Of a stretch of DNA of 64,000 bases, positions 27,784 through 36,542 are shown piece after piece. The DNA is from an uncultured Chloroflexota bacterium (GTDB taxonomy: Bacteria > Chloroflexota > UBA11872). A program made the translations under genes and the position numbers. Position 1 is the stretch's first letter; each line of letters begins with the position of its first letter. The stretch is taken from assembly GCA_958296175.1 (NCBI GenBank), contig OY282448.1, forward strand, positions 1,093,899 to 1,157,898, in the 5' to 3' direction. The notes under the pieces were generated by a model, which was given only the letters and a program-made list of their open reading frames with translations, was not told the DNA's origin and did not search any database.

Positions 27784-28130
27784 CCGACGCCTCCTCACCT
27801 GCGCAGCCGCGGCGCACGGCCGGCCGCGGAAATGCCGAAGCCCATCCGCGCACGGCGCCTGTCCGGCGGCTCGGTCCCGCGCGCTGGCGTCCGGAGGGGC
27901 AGGGGATGCCTGCTGGGACGGTTGGCGTTTGCGCCGTTGACGCCCGCGCGGTCGCTCGCTCGACCCGATGACGGATGGCTCACCACTGGGGCGAGTATAC
28001 GCGCTCCACGCCGACTCTGGGCCCCCGCGCCTCGACCTTCGCGCTCCCCGCCGCGCAATCTGTTGCGGCAATCCCCTGCGGTTGCCTAAGCTCTCTGTGG
28101 TTTCCCCGGAACGAAAGTCTCCGCGCCCGC
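27784..28130. other. Divergent intergenic region, rpoD / cupredoxin gene
   Basis: It holds the rpoD ribosome-binding site and a minus-strand TATACT (27994-27999). Open frames cross it on both strands, but they are Arg/Pro/Ser-rich and unsupported. No RNA gene seen. Confidence 0.6.
27994..27999 (-). promoter_or_regulatory. Candidate -10 box of rpoD
   Basis: TATACT on the minus strand, in the context TATACTCGCC, about 210 bp before the TTG start. The same TATACTC core precedes the FtsH-like and tartrate-dehydrogenase-like genes. No clear -35. Confidence 0.35.
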
Positions 28131-28565
28131 ATGCCCCGCGTTCGATTGCGCATCCCCCGCCTGGCGGCGCTGGCGCTGGCCGTGCTGTGCCTGGCCGCCT
28201 GTGAAGTGGGCGTGGTGCAAACCGCCATCGCCAACCCCACGCCAGACGCGGCGCCGCCGCCGCCCGCGTCCTGCGCGCCGCCCGTCTGCGAGCGGCTGGA
28301 CGTTCAGATAGGCGACTTTGCCATCGTGCCCGCGCGCATCACCGCCAGCGCGCCCCGCGTCCAGCTGGCAATTACCAACGTGGGCGCCTACACGCACAGC
28401 CTGGAAGTGCGCACGCCGGGCGGAACGCTGCAATCGCCGCGCATTGGCCCCAACCAGACGGGCTATCTGGAGGCCGATCTGGCGCCGGGCGAATACGAGG
28501 CGCTGGACCCAACGCTTGGCCACGCCGTGCGCGGCGCACGCGCAACCATCGTCATCGCACCCTAG
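28131..28565 (+). CDS. Cupredoxin-fold lipoprotein lacking copper ligands
   Basis: 144 residues. Lipoprotein signal with lipobox LAAC and Cys24. The mature part has a cupredoxin pattern: [19 protein letters not shown], then [20 protein letters not shown]. In copper proteins the last segment carries Cys-x(4)-His-x(4)-Met; here the two His positions remain but Cys is Asp and Met is Ala, so a type 1 copper centre is unlikely. It sits between rpoD and the oxidase operon and could be a structural or assembly factor. ATG 28131 chosen; the frame is open to 27975. Confidence 0.75.
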   Translation: MPRVRLRIPRLAALALAVLCLAACEVGVVQTAIANPTPDAAPPPPASCAPPVCERLDVQIGDFAIVPARITASAPRVQLAITNVGAYTHSLEVRTPGGTLQSPRIGPNQTGYLEADLAPGEYEALDPTLGHAVRGARATIVIAP

Positions 28566-28618
28566 CGGCCCTGCGGAAACCGTCGGCCGCCGCGGCGGCC
28601 GACGGTCGGTCCGGCCGC

Positions 28619-29404
28619 TCAGCGCGGAGCTCGGCCCAGGAGTTCCCGCTCGCTGGGGGTGTGGCCGGCCCAGCGGAAGAAGCGGATGGTGATGACGCTC
28701 CAGAGGATGAGCGTGCCGCCCAATTTCATAATCAGCCCGCCCACGCGCTGATCGTCCAGCGCGGAGAGGCCGCCCGGCTCGGCCGCCAGCGCGTAGGCCG
28801 GGTAGATCGGTTCGGCCGCGAAGACGAAGACCGAACTCAGCAGCCCCGAGGGCAGGCTGAGCACGAACAGATAGAACATCTGCACGGGAACGCTGGCCGC
28901 GGGCGCGGCGGGGACGCGGCTCATCACCGGCCACCACATCACCAGCGCCGCCAGCACCATCGAGACGTGCGCCGTGTCGTGCGTGATGCGGTCGCGCAGG
29001 GTGGCTTCGTACAGCGTTGGCAGGTGCCAGCCCCAGAAAGCCGCCGCGCCAATCAGCCCGGCCGTCACCGGCTGCGTGAGCCAGCGCACCGCGGCCCGCA
29101 CCTTCGCCCGCCGCAACAGCGGCGTGAACATCCAGGGCGGCGCGCCCAGCAGCAACAGCGGCGGGGCGATGAGCGTCACCAGCACGTGCTGCGTCATGTG
29201 CATGCTGAAATACGAGCCGCTCAGCGTGTCGATCGGCGGATGCAGCGCCGCAAAGATCGTGCCCGCGCCCAGCAGGAACAGCGCCGCGCGCCAGAGCGGC
29301 ACCGGCCCGGGACGCTCCGGGTTCCAGGGGCTGACGGCGTAAATGTACGCGCCCGCCAGCACCACGACTCCGAGCGTGATTTCGGGAACCAGATAGAAGG
29401 TCAT
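28619..29404 (-). CDS. ctaG: Cytochrome c oxidase assembly factor CtaG
   Basis: 261 residues with about seven membrane helices, as in caa3_CtaG proteins. Conserved His/Met sites are visible: ALHPPIDTLSGSYFSMHMTQH, WGWHLPTLYE and RITHDTAHVSM. CtaG is needed to insert copper into the caa3 oxidase. It is the last gene of the oxidase operon, 76 bp after the subunit IV gene. Confidence 0.93.
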   Translation of the reverse strand: MTFYLVPEITLGVVVLAGAYIYAVSPWNPERPGPVPLWRAALFLLGAGTIFAALHPPIDTLSGSYFSMHMTQHVLVTLIAPPLLLLGAPPWMFTPLLRRAKVRAAVRWLTQPVTAGLIGAAAFWGWHLPTLYEATLRDRITHDTAHVSMVLAALVMWWPVMSRVPAAPAASVPVQMFYLFVLSLPSGLLSSVFVFAAEPIYPAYALAAEPGGLSALDDQRVGGLIMKLGGTLILWSVITIRFFRWAGHTPSERELLGRAPR

Positions 29405-29480
29405 GGCCGGTTCCTAGCGGCTGTGCGTCCCGCCGCGTGCGGCCGCGCCGGGCGGCCGAGGTCAGCTCATGCTCTTCAGC

Positions 29481-29825
29481 TTATCCGCCGGAGAGCGTGA
29501 AGAAGAGGAACAAGATCAACACGATGATCGACGCGATGGTGAAGGGAAACATGAACAGCGCGGTGAACAGGCGGCTGTCCTGCCGCAGGTGCATGTAGTA
29601 GGCCACCACCCCGGCGCCTTTCAGGAACGAGAGCACCAGCAGCGAGGCCACCACCCCCGGGCGCGTCAGAGCGGCCACGATCTCCGGGCGGCTGGGGATG
29701 ATGATTTCCACGATGGTGATGACCGTCAGGATCACGCCCACCACCACGTATTGGCGGTAGCCGTGGCTGTGCTCGTCGTGGTGGGCGCCGCCGTGGCCGT
29801 GCTGCGCCGTGTCGCCGTGCGTCAT
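29481..29825 (-). CDS. ctaF: Cytochrome c oxidase subunit IV
   Basis: 114 residues. A His-rich N-terminus (HGHGGAHHDEHSHGYRQY) is followed by three helices (VVVGVILTVITIVEIII, a central VASLLVLSFLKGAG, and a last FPFTIASIIVLILFLFF), with the family motif VAYYMHLRQD between the second and third. It is an accessory subunit of caa3-type oxidases. It begins 1 bp after ctaE. Confidence 0.9.
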   Translation of the reverse strand: MTHGDTAQHGHGGAHHDEHSHGYRQYVVVGVILTVITIVEIIIPSRPEIVAALTRPGVVASLLVLSFLKGAGVVAYYMHLRQDSRLFTALFMFPFTIASIIVLILFLFFTLSGG

Positions 29826-29826
29826 G

Positions 29827-30429
29827 TCAGATCAGGTAGATCAGCGTGAAGATGGCGACCCACACCAGGTCGACGAAGTGCCAGTACAGGCCCACCAGCT
29901 CTATGCCCCACATGTCACCGCCCGGCTGGAAGCGGCCGCGAAAGCTGTAGACCAGCGCCGTGCCCAGCCATAGCACCCCGATGGCGACGTGCGCGCCGTG
30001 GAAGCCGACCAAGGCGAAGAACGAGGCGCCGAACAGGTTGGTGGACGGCGTCAGCGGGTGGTCGTGATGGGTGACGAACTCGGTGAACTCGTACACCTGC
30101 CCGCCCAGGAAGACCAGCCCCATCACCGCCACCAGGCCCAGCCAGATGCGGCCCCACCGCAGGTTGCCGTTCCGGAAGGCCGCCAGCGACAGCACCATCG
30201 AGAGGCTGCTGGTCAGCAGCACGAACGTGGTGACCGAGGTCAGCGCCAGGTCGAGAATCTCCTGGCCCGGCCCGCCCAGCGTGTTGTGCTTGTTGATCAG
30301 CATGACCAGGAGCAGGCTGCCGAAGAACATCGTTTCCGAACCCAGGAACGCCCACATGCCGAGCTTGCGGTTGTCCAGGCCGGTGGAGGAGTGGTGCTCC
30401 TCGTGGTGGGCGTGCGCCTCCGCGCTCAT
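29827..30429 (-). CDS. ctaE: Cytochrome c oxidase subunit III
   Basis: 200 residues with five predicted helices, the short form of subunit III. KLGMWAFLGSETMFFGSLL, LLTSSLSMVLSLAAF, GFHGAHVAIGVLWLG and YWHFVDLVWVAIFTLIYL are the family's conserved blocks. The ATG overlaps the ctaD stop (30426-30429), so translation is coupled. Confidence 0.96.
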   Translation of the reverse strand: MSAEAHAHHEEHHSSTGLDNRKLGMWAFLGSETMFFGSLLLVMLINKHNTLGGPGQEILDLALTSVTTFVLLTSSLSMVLSLAAFRNGNLRWGRIWLGLVAVMGLVFLGGQVYEFTEFVTHHDHPLTPSTNLFGASFFALVGFHGAHVAIGVLWLGTALVYSFRGRFQPGGDMWGIELVGLYWHFVDLVWVAIFTLIYLI

Positions 30430-32261
30430 GCCGCGGGTTCCTCGATCCAGCCGAGCAGCGAGACGCCGAAGAGCACCGCGCCCAGCAGAATGAAGACTTG
30501 GTGGAAGATCAGGCCGCAGGCCATGATCACCATGCCGGCGGCCAGCACGATGGGCCAGTAGGACGGGTTGGGCATGTGGATGTCCGGTTCGTCCTCGTCC
30601 TCATCCCCGTGCGCCGTAGCCGCGGCAACGGCGCCGGTGTGACCGCCGCCGCGCTTGGCGTCCCAGGCCGGGTAGCGGCCGTCCACCACTGGGATCTGCG
30701 CAAAGTTGTACACCGGCGGCGGCGAGGGGATCGTCCACTCCAGCGTGCCGCCGTCCCAGGGGTCGTTCCCGGACGGCTGGCCGCGGCGGATCGAGACCAG
30801 CGCGTTCACGGCAAAGATCAGCAGCGACGCCGCAATGGCAAACGATCCGATGGTGGACAGCAGGTTCCACAGCTCGAACCCCTGATCGGCGGGGTAGGTG
30901 TGCACGCGGCGCGGCATGCCGTCGATGCCCAGCAGGTGCTGCGGAAGGAAGGTCAGGTTGAAGCCGATCAGCATCAGCGCCCAGTGCACCTTGCCCCAGC
31001 CTTCGTGCATGAGGCGTCCGGTGAACTTCGGGAACCAGTAGTAGATGCCGCCGAAGAGGCCCAGCACCGTGCCGCCGAACAGCACGTAATGCAGGTGCGC
31101 CACCACGAAGTAGGTGTCTTGCACCTGCGCGTCGATGGGCGGCGATCCCAGCATCACGCCGCTGAGCCCGCCGATGATGAACATGGCCACCATGCCCACG
31201 GCAAAGAGCAGCGGCGTCTTGATACTGATCGAGCCGCCGTAGAGCGTGGCCATCCAGTTGAAGATCTTGACGCCGGTAGGCACCGCGATGGCCATGGTGG
31301 AGATGGCGAAGGCGGTGTCGGCGATGGGCCCGAGGCCCACGGTGAACATGTGGTGCGTCCACACGCCGAATCCCACCAGCGCGATGGCGGCGCCGGAGTA
31401 GGCCACCACCGGATAGCCGAACAGCGGCTTGCGCGCCGCCGTGGGCAGGATGTCCGACACGATGCCCATGGCCGGCAGGATCAGGATGTAGACCTCCGGG
31501 TGGCCAAACACCCAGAAGAGGTGCTGCCAGAGCACCGGGTCGCCGCCGCCTGCCGGCAGGAAGAAGCTGGTGGACAGGTAGCGGTCGAAGAGCAGCAGCA
31601 CCAGGCCGATGGTGATGGCCGGGAAAGCAAAGATGATCAGGAAGGCCGTGATCAGCGACATCCACACGAACATGGGCATGCGGTTCAGCGTCATGCCCGG
31701 CGCGCGCATGTTGATGATGGTGACGATGAAGTTGATGGAGGCCAGGATGGAGGAGACGCCCAGAATCTGCAGGCCGAGGGCCCAGAAATCGATGGCGTGC
31801 GTGGCCTCGAACTGCGTGGCGGTGAGCGGCGCGTAGCCGAACCAGCCGGCGTTGGGCGCGCCGCCGGCCAGGAAGCTGATGTTCATGAAGATGCCGCCGA
31901 ACAGGTAGATCCAGTAGCTCAGCGCGTTCAGGCGCGGGAAGGCCACGTCGCGCGCGCCGATCATCAGCGGCACCAGCAGGTTGAAGAACGCGGCGCTCAG
32001 CGGCATCAGCGCCAGGAACACCATGGTGGTGCCGTGCATGGTGAAGAGCTCGGTAAAGCGCTCCGCCGACACGAGGTCGGTGTCGGGCCGCGCCAGTTGC
32101 AGGCGCATCAGCAGCGCCTCGATCCCGCCCAACGCAAAGAAGCCCAGCGCCGTGACCAGATAGAGCACGGCGATGCGCTTGTGGTCGACCGTGGTGATCC
32201 AGCTCCAGGCCGTCCCGGCGAAGGTGCGGGTGTCTGGGGCGGTCGTCGTCACCGTCGCCAT
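30426..32261 (-). CDS. ctaD: Cytochrome c oxidase subunit I
   Basis: 611 residues. Catalytic heme-copper subunit. MHGTTMVFLALMPLSAAFFN holds a heme a ligand, FWVFGHPEVYILILPAMGI holds the Cu-B His and the cross-linked Tyr, WTHHMFTVGLG holds the other two Cu-B His, and VAHLHYVLFGG holds the remaining heme ligands. The HPEVY motif marks the A-type oxidases. The C-terminal ~80 residues add a charged linker and two further helices. It reduces oxygen to water and pumps protons. Confidence 0.98.
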   Translation of the reverse strand: MATVTTTAPDTRTFAGTAWSWITTVDHKRIAVLYLVTALGFFALGGIEALLMRLQLARPDTDLVSAERFTELFTMHGTTMVFLALMPLSAAFFNLLVPLMIGARDVAFPRLNALSYWIYLFGGIFMNISFLAGGAPNAGWFGYAPLTATQFEATHAIDFWALGLQILGVSSILASINFIVTIINMRAPGMTLNRMPMFVWMSLITAFLIIFAFPAITIGLVLLLFDRYLSTSFFLPAGGGDPVLWQHLFWVFGHPEVYILILPAMGIVSDILPTAARKPLFGYPVVAYSGAAIALVGFGVWTHHMFTVGLGPIADTAFAISTMAIAVPTGVKIFNWMATLYGGSISIKTPLLFAVGMVAMFIIGGLSGVMLGSPPIDAQVQDTYFVVAHLHYVLFGGTVLGLFGGIYYWFPKFTGRLMHEGWGKVHWALMLIGFNLTFLPQHLLGIDGMPRRVHTYPADQGFELWNLLSTIGSFAIAASLLIFAVNALVSIRRGQPSGNDPWDGGTLEWTIPSPPPVYNFAQIPVVDGRYPAWDAKRGGGHTGAVAAATAHGDEDEDEPDIHMPNPSYWPIVLAAGMVIMACGLIFHQVFILLGAVLFGVSLLGWIEEPAA

Positions 32262-32310
32262 AAGTCCGGCCTCCTTCCCGCCCGTGCAGTCGCAGTCGAC
32301 GTCCGCATGT

Positions 32311-33306
32311 CTAGGTTAGCCCCTGCATGTAGGCCGTCAGCGCGTCGAGCTGGTCGTCGGTGAGTTCGGGGATGGTCATCAGGTTGCCGGGTTTGACGCC
32401 CTGCGGGTCTTGCAGCCAGCGGCGCATGTTGTCCGGCGTGTTGGCCAGGATGCCGCTGGCAATGTGCGCGCGGCTGGCCACGTGGGTCAGGTCGGGCCCC
32501 AGCACGCCGGCGGCGTCGGTGCCGCGAATTGCGTGGCAGGCCACGCAGCCGCCCGCGGCCATGGCTTCCTCGCCCGCGCGCGCCAGCTCGCTGCTGGGCG
32601 GCGTGCGCTCTGCCAGCTGCGCGGCGGCCCAGGCGTCGAACTCTGCTTGCGTTTCCACCACCACGGTGAACTTCATCAGCGCGTGCGCCGTGCCGCAGAA
32701 CTCCGCGCACTGCCCTTGGAACGTGCCCGTCACCTCCGGGCGGATGGTGAAGCGGTTCACGCGGCCCGGCACCATGTCCAGCTTGCCGCGCAGCCGCGGC
32801 ACCCAAAAGCTGTGCAGCACGTCGTCGCTTTCCAGCTGCAGCTCGACGCTGCGGTCGACCGGCAGGTGCAGCTCGTTGGCCGTGACCACGCCCAGCTCGG
32901 GATAGTCGAACTCGAACCACCACTGGTGGCCGATGGCGCGCACGCGCATCGCGTCGGCGCCGGCCGGCTGCGCGTTGGCGAAGATCACCGGGATGGTCAG
33001 CGCGGCGATCACGCCGATCAGGATGGTTGGCGGGATGGTCCAGGCAATTTCCAGCGCCGTGTGGCCGTGCGTCTGGGCGGGCAGCCCATCGCCCGGGCGG
33101 CGCCGGAAACGGATGAGGATGTAGACCAGCGCGCTCTCGACGATGACGAAGACCACCGCCGCGGCCCAGAAGACGAAGACCATCAGGTCGCGCGCCTGCC
33201 GCGCCGCTTCGGTGGTGGGTTCGAGCGTGGTCTGCGGCGTGGCACCGCAGGCGGCCAGGGCGGTCAGCGCCAGCAGCAGGGTTGTGGCCGCCAACGCCGC
33301 GCGCAT
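32311..33306 (-). CDS. ctaC: Cytochrome c oxidase subunit II fused to cytochrome c (caa3 type)
   Basis: 331 residues. Lipoprotein signal LTALAAC with Cys20, then two membrane helices. The Cu-A domain ends in QGQCAEFCGTAHALM, with both Cys, the His and the Met ligands, and has the aromatic patch GHQWWFEFDYPE. A C-terminal cytochrome c domain carries CVACH and a late Met (NLMTIPELTDDQ). It takes electrons from cytochrome c or menaquinol-linked donors to subunit I. It is the first gene of the operon. ATG 33304-33306 is chosen for the signal peptide. Confidence 0.96.
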   Translation of the reverse strand: MRAALAATTLLLALTALAACGATPQTTLEPTTEAARQARDLMVFVFWAAAVVFVIVESALVYILIRFRRRPGDGLPAQTHGHTALEIAWTIPPTILIGVIAALTIPVIFANAQPAGADAMRVRAIGHQWWFEFDYPELGVVTANELHLPVDRSVELQLESDDVLHSFWVPRLRGKLDMVPGRVNRFTIRPEVTGTFQGQCAEFCGTAHALMKFTVVVETQAEFDAWAAAQLAERTPPSSELARAGEEAMAAGGCVACHAIRGTDAAGVLGPDLTHVASRAHIASGILANTPDNMRRWLQDPQGVKPGNLMTIPELTDDQLDALTAYMQGLT

Positions 33307-34040
33307 CACACGGCGGCGTGCGCTCGACGCAGCACGCCGCCCGTGCGCGAGACGGGGCGTTCCTCTGGAACAGGAATTCAATGGGCGCCGGGCTTTGTGC
33401 GACGTTTCACAATCTGCTGGGCGGCGGCAAGCGTAGCACGAGGGCCGCGGCCGGCAGGGCAAGGCTCACGGCGCGCGGCGATGGCGCGGGCGCGCGGCGC
33501 GCGGCGTGCGATTCGCGGCCGGCGGCACGGGTCGAGCCCGCCTGCATGGGGAGTGCCCGACCTGGCGGCGGACGGTGCAGCGGGCGCTGGCGTCGAGCTC
33601 GCCTGCGCGGGAGTGTCCGTCGTCGTCGTGGCGGCCACGGCGTCGATGAGGTCGAGCCCGCCTGCGCGGGAGTGCCTTTTGGGCGCGCGCGCGGGCATTC
33701 GGGGTACGGCGTTTTCCATCAGGGCGCCGGCCGGTGCGCCTCGACCCTTCGCGGAGGCCGGGCGGGGCTTGACAGTGATTTTCAGCGGGTGTTAGCGTTT
33801 TCGTCGTAGGAGATGTCGGCCGCTTGGCCGCATCGGAGCGGCTGGCCCGCGCCCCCCCCTCGTTCCGAGCTTGGCGCAGTCTGCTCGGTGCCAGTGCGCC
33901 TTTTTTGGCCGCGGTGCGGCCGCCGCGCGGCGCAGACCGGTGAAGTGGATGTACGGCGATTTTTCTTGCACGGTTTCCAGCGTGCGGCCGCGCGCGGCTG
34001 GAAGCGGCCGCCGCCGGGCGCTACGCCCAGGAGGACTCGG
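33307..34040. other. 734-bp gene-less region between ctaC and rho
   Basis: Divergent promoter region of the oxidase operon and rho. Heme O or A synthase genes often sit here in other genomes but are absent. It contains the periodic hairpin repeats at 33531-33674. Open frames are Arg/Ala-rich and not taken as genes. Confidence 0.65.
33531..33674. repeat. Periodic hairpin repeat locus C, three units of ~60 bp
   Basis: Units start at 33531, 33592 and 33651. Shared core GTCGAGCCCGCCTGCGCGGG followed by AGTG; the first unit has GCATGGGGAGTG and the second GAGCTCGCC. The core can fold as CCCGC/GCGGG. The ~36 bp between cores differ. Periods are 61 and 59 bp. Confidence 0.75.
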
Positions 34041-35420
34041 ATGACTGACGCCAGTGGACGCCCTGGCGCGCTGCGCCGCTCGCGTCGGCCCAGCCGCGCG
34101 CGCCGCGGCCCCCGCCGGACCCGCCCCATGCAGTCGGACCCCGGGCGCGAGTGGATGGAGCTGGAAGCCAAGTCGATGGAAGAGCTGCGCGCCCTTGCCG
34201 CCGAGCTGTCCATCGACGTGAACGGCCAGGCCGACCTCACCAAGGACGCGCTGGTCAACAAGGTGCTGCAGGCCCGCTCGGAAAAAGACGGCGCCCTGTT
34301 TCTGGAAGGCACGCTGGAGGTGGTGGACGAGGGCTACGGGTTCCTGCGCCGGGACGCGCACTGGACGCCCGGGCAGGAAGACGTGTACGTCTCGCAAACC
34401 CAGATTCGCCGCTTCCTGCTGCGCACCGGCGACTACGTGAGCGGGGCGGTGCGGCCCGCGCGCGACGGCGACCGCTACCACGGCCTGGTGCACGTGGTGT
34501 CGGTCAACGGCCTGGACCCCGCCAAGGCGCGCGCGCGCCCGCAGTTCGAACGCATGACGCCCATCTTCCCGATCGAGCAGTTCGTGCTGGAGAACGCGCC
34601 CAAGGAACTCACCGCCCGCATCATCGACATCATCGCGCCCATCGGGCGCGGCCAGCGCGGGCTGGTGCTCTCCCCGCCCAAGGCCGGCAAGACCGAGCTG
34701 ATGAAGCGCATCGCCCGCTCGGTGCTCGACAACTACAGCGACGTGCGCGTGATCGTGGCCCTGATAGGCGAGCGCCCCGAAGAAGTCACCGACTGGGAAC
34801 GCAACGTCACCGGCGCCGAGGTCATCAGCTCCACCTTCGACGAACAGCCCCGCAGCCACACGCGCGTGGCGGAACTCACCTCGGCCCGCGCCAAGCGCCT
34901 GGTCGAAACCGGCGAGGACGTCATGATCCTGCTGGACAGCATCACCCGCCTGGTGCGGGCCTACAACCTGGTGCAGCCGTCCAGCGGGCGCACGCTCTCC
35001 GGCGGCATCGAGCCGCAGGCGCTGTACCCGCCCAAGAGCTTCTTCGGCGCGGCGCGCAACATCGACGGCGGCGGCAGCCTGACGGTCATTGCCTCCTGCC
35101 TGATCGAAACCGGCAGCCGCATGGACGAAGTGATCTACGAAGAGTTCAAGGGCACCGGCAACTGGGAGCTGATCCTCGACCGCCGCCTGGCCGAACGCGG
35201 CACCTTCCCGGCCGTCAACATCCTCAGCTCCGGCACGCGGCGCGTGGAGCTGATGCTGGACAGCCGCCAGCTCAAGTACTTCTGGACCCTGCGCCGTATG
35301 CTGAACGCGCTGGACTCGCACGACGCCTACGACTCGACCGAACTGATGTTCGACCGCATGAAGCGCACCGACACCAACCGCGAATTCTTCGCGTCGCTGA
35401 GCGAGTCGGGCGGACGCTGA
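34041..35420 (+). CDS. rho: Transcription termination factor Rho
   Basis: 459 residues. A basic N-terminal extension precedes the Rho N-domain (MEELRALAAELSIDV). The RNA-binding cold-shock fold has the RNP-like DEGYGFLRRD. The ATPase has Walker A SPPKAGKTE, Walker B DVMILLDSITRLVRAYN, and the Q-loop/R-loop region with IETGSRMDEVIYEEFKGTGN. It is a hexameric RNA helicase that ends transcription. AGGAGG (34029-34034) is 6 nt before ATG 34041, an unusually good site for this window. rplI follows. Confidence 0.98.
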   Translation: MTDASGRPGALRRSRRPSRARRGPRRTRPMQSDPGREWMELEAKSMEELRALAAELSIDVNGQADLTKDALVNKVLQARSEKDGALFLEGTLEVVDEGYGFLRRDAHWTPGQEDVYVSQTQIRRFLLRTGDYVSGAVRPARDGDRYHGLVHVVSVNGLDPAKARARPQFERMTPIFPIEQFVLENAPKELTARIIDIIAPIGRGQRGLVLSPPKAGKTELMKRIARSVLDNYSDVRVIVALIGERPEEVTDWERNVTGAEVISSTFDEQPRSHTRVAELTSARAKRLVETGEDVMILLDSITRLVRAYNLVQPSSGRTLSGGIEPQALYPPKSFFGAARNIDGGGSLTVIASCLIETGSRMDEVIYEEFKGTGNWELILDRRLAERGTFPAVNILSSGTRRVELMLDSRQLKYFWTLRRMLNALDSHDAYDSTELMFDRMKRTDTNREFFASLSESGGR

Positions 35421-35458
35421 CGCCGATGCGCGGCGCGCGACCAAGGAGACCCTGAGCC

Positions 35459-35977
35459 ATGCCAACCGTGCAGGTGGTGCTGATCGAGGACGTGCCCGAC
35501 CTGGGCGACATTGGCGACGTGCGGTCGGTGACGGCCGGCTACGCGCGCAACTTTCTGCTGCCGCGCCGCCTGGCCATGCCGGCCAGCGCGCATCGCCTGA
35601 CCGACCGACAGTTCCAGGCCGACCTGGAAGCCCGCCGCCAGGCGGCCGCCCGCCACGAGGCCGAGCGCCTGGTTGGCATGATGCAAGGCGCAACGCTGAC
35701 CCTCGAGGCGCGCGTTGGCGATCAAGGCCGCATGCACGGCCAGATCACCAACCAGGACGTGGCCGCCGCGCTCGAAGCGCAAGTCGGCGTCAACATCGAC
35801 CGCCACATCATCCAGATCGACAGCCCCATTCGCTCGCTGGGGCGGTACCTGCTGCCCATCCGCGTGGCGGCCGGGCTGGAGGCCTCCGTCACGCTGGAGG
35901 TCGTGGAGCAGCAGGACGAGCCGGACCCGGCGCCCGCCGACGCTGACGCTGACGGCGGGGACGGCGCGCCGGCCTGA
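35459..35977 (+). CDS. rplI: 50S ribosomal protein L9 (bL9)
   Basis: 172 residues. The N-terminal domain VQVVLIEDVPDLGDIGDV and GYARNFLLPRRLAMPAS are diagnostic, although the usual K-rich patch reads more acidic here. A connecting helix and a C-terminal domain (GRMHGQITNQDVAAAL, HIIQIDSPIRSLGRYLLPI) follow, then an acidic Ala/Asp-rich tail of about 20 residues. ATG 35459 has AAGGAG a few bases upstream. Confidence 0.96.
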   Translation: MPTVQVVLIEDVPDLGDIGDVRSVTAGYARNFLLPRRLAMPASAHRLTDRQFQADLEARRQAAARHEAERLVGMMQGATLTLEARVGDQGRMHGQITNQDVAAALEAQVGVNIDRHIIQIDSPIRSLGRYLLPIRVAAGLEASVTLEVVEQQDEPDPAPADADADGGDGAPA

Positions 35978-36000
35978 CCCCGGACCGCCCGCGCCGACTG

Positions 36001-36268
36001 CTCGTCCCCGCGCGCGGCAGGCCGACACCGTGCCGTCACGCCCACGCCGCGCCCGGATTGGACCGCTCCCATGCTTGGGCCGTATGCCGCCTCCACGGCA
36101 TCCACGGCCTGCTGCGGGGCCTGCTGCCGCGCTCGGCTGGCCGCATGGCCGCCATCGAGCAGCGCAACCCGATCCGCTGCCCCTCGCCCCCGCGCACGGC
36201 AGGGCGACGAAGTTGGGGCGTCACAGTGTCGCCCGAAGCGGCCTCGCCTCCGCGCGCGGTAGGTCGAC
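36001..36268. repeat. Periodic hairpin repeat locus B, five units of 60-61 bp
   Basis: Unit positions 36001, 36062, 36122, 36183 and 36243, giving steps of 61, 60, 61 and 60 bp. The best units are CTCGTCCCCGCGCGCGGCAG (36001), CTCGCCCCCGCGCACGGCAG (36183) and CTCGCCTCCGCGCGCGGTAG (36243), each followed by G-x-CGAC. The middle two are decayed but aligned to the same period. The intervening ~34 bp are unlike one another. Confidence 0.65.
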
Positions 36269-36341
36269 GTCCGCGGCGCCGGCGCGAGCGGCGCTAAAAT
36301 CGTCAGGTTTACGTCAGGGATTCCACATTTCCTGCGGTAAG

Positions 36342-36429
36342 TGTGGATACGGTGTGTCTGGCTGTGGATAACGGGCCGCGGCGGATGAAGCGGCGCTGTC
36401 CACACCGCCGCCGCTGGCGCGGGTCCACA
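36342..36429. promoter_or_regulatory. Cluster of DnaA-box-like sites upstream of dnaB
   Basis: TGTGGATAA at 36363-36371 is a perfect reverse DnaA box. TGTGGATAC (36342-36350) and CTGTCCACA (36396-36404) each differ by one or two bases, and GGGTCCACA at 36421-36429 is weaker. Four sites in 88 bp suggest DnaA control of dnaB or a replication-linked site. Confidence 0.5.
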
Positions 36430-36542
36430 GACGGCGCCGCGGCCAGCGGCCCTACACGGGGGTGCGCCCGTCCCCTCGGCGCTCTATCCCGGCCGCGGCC
36501 AGGCGCGTACCGTGCGCTGTGTCGTATCTCAGCGGACCGCCC

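Larger units (their letters stand above)
35978..36542. other. 565-bp gene-less region between rplI and dnaB
   Basis: The first 290 bp hold the periodic hairpin repeats. The last 240 bp change character and contain DnaA-box-like sequences and a modest AT-rich stretch (CTAAAATCGTCAGGTTTACG). No gene is supported. Confidence 0.7.

Noticed and set aside
36320..36542. Chromosomal origin of replication
   Set aside because: Four DnaA-like boxes but no dnaA or dnaN nearby and no strong AT-rich unwinding element; kept as a regulatory cluster.
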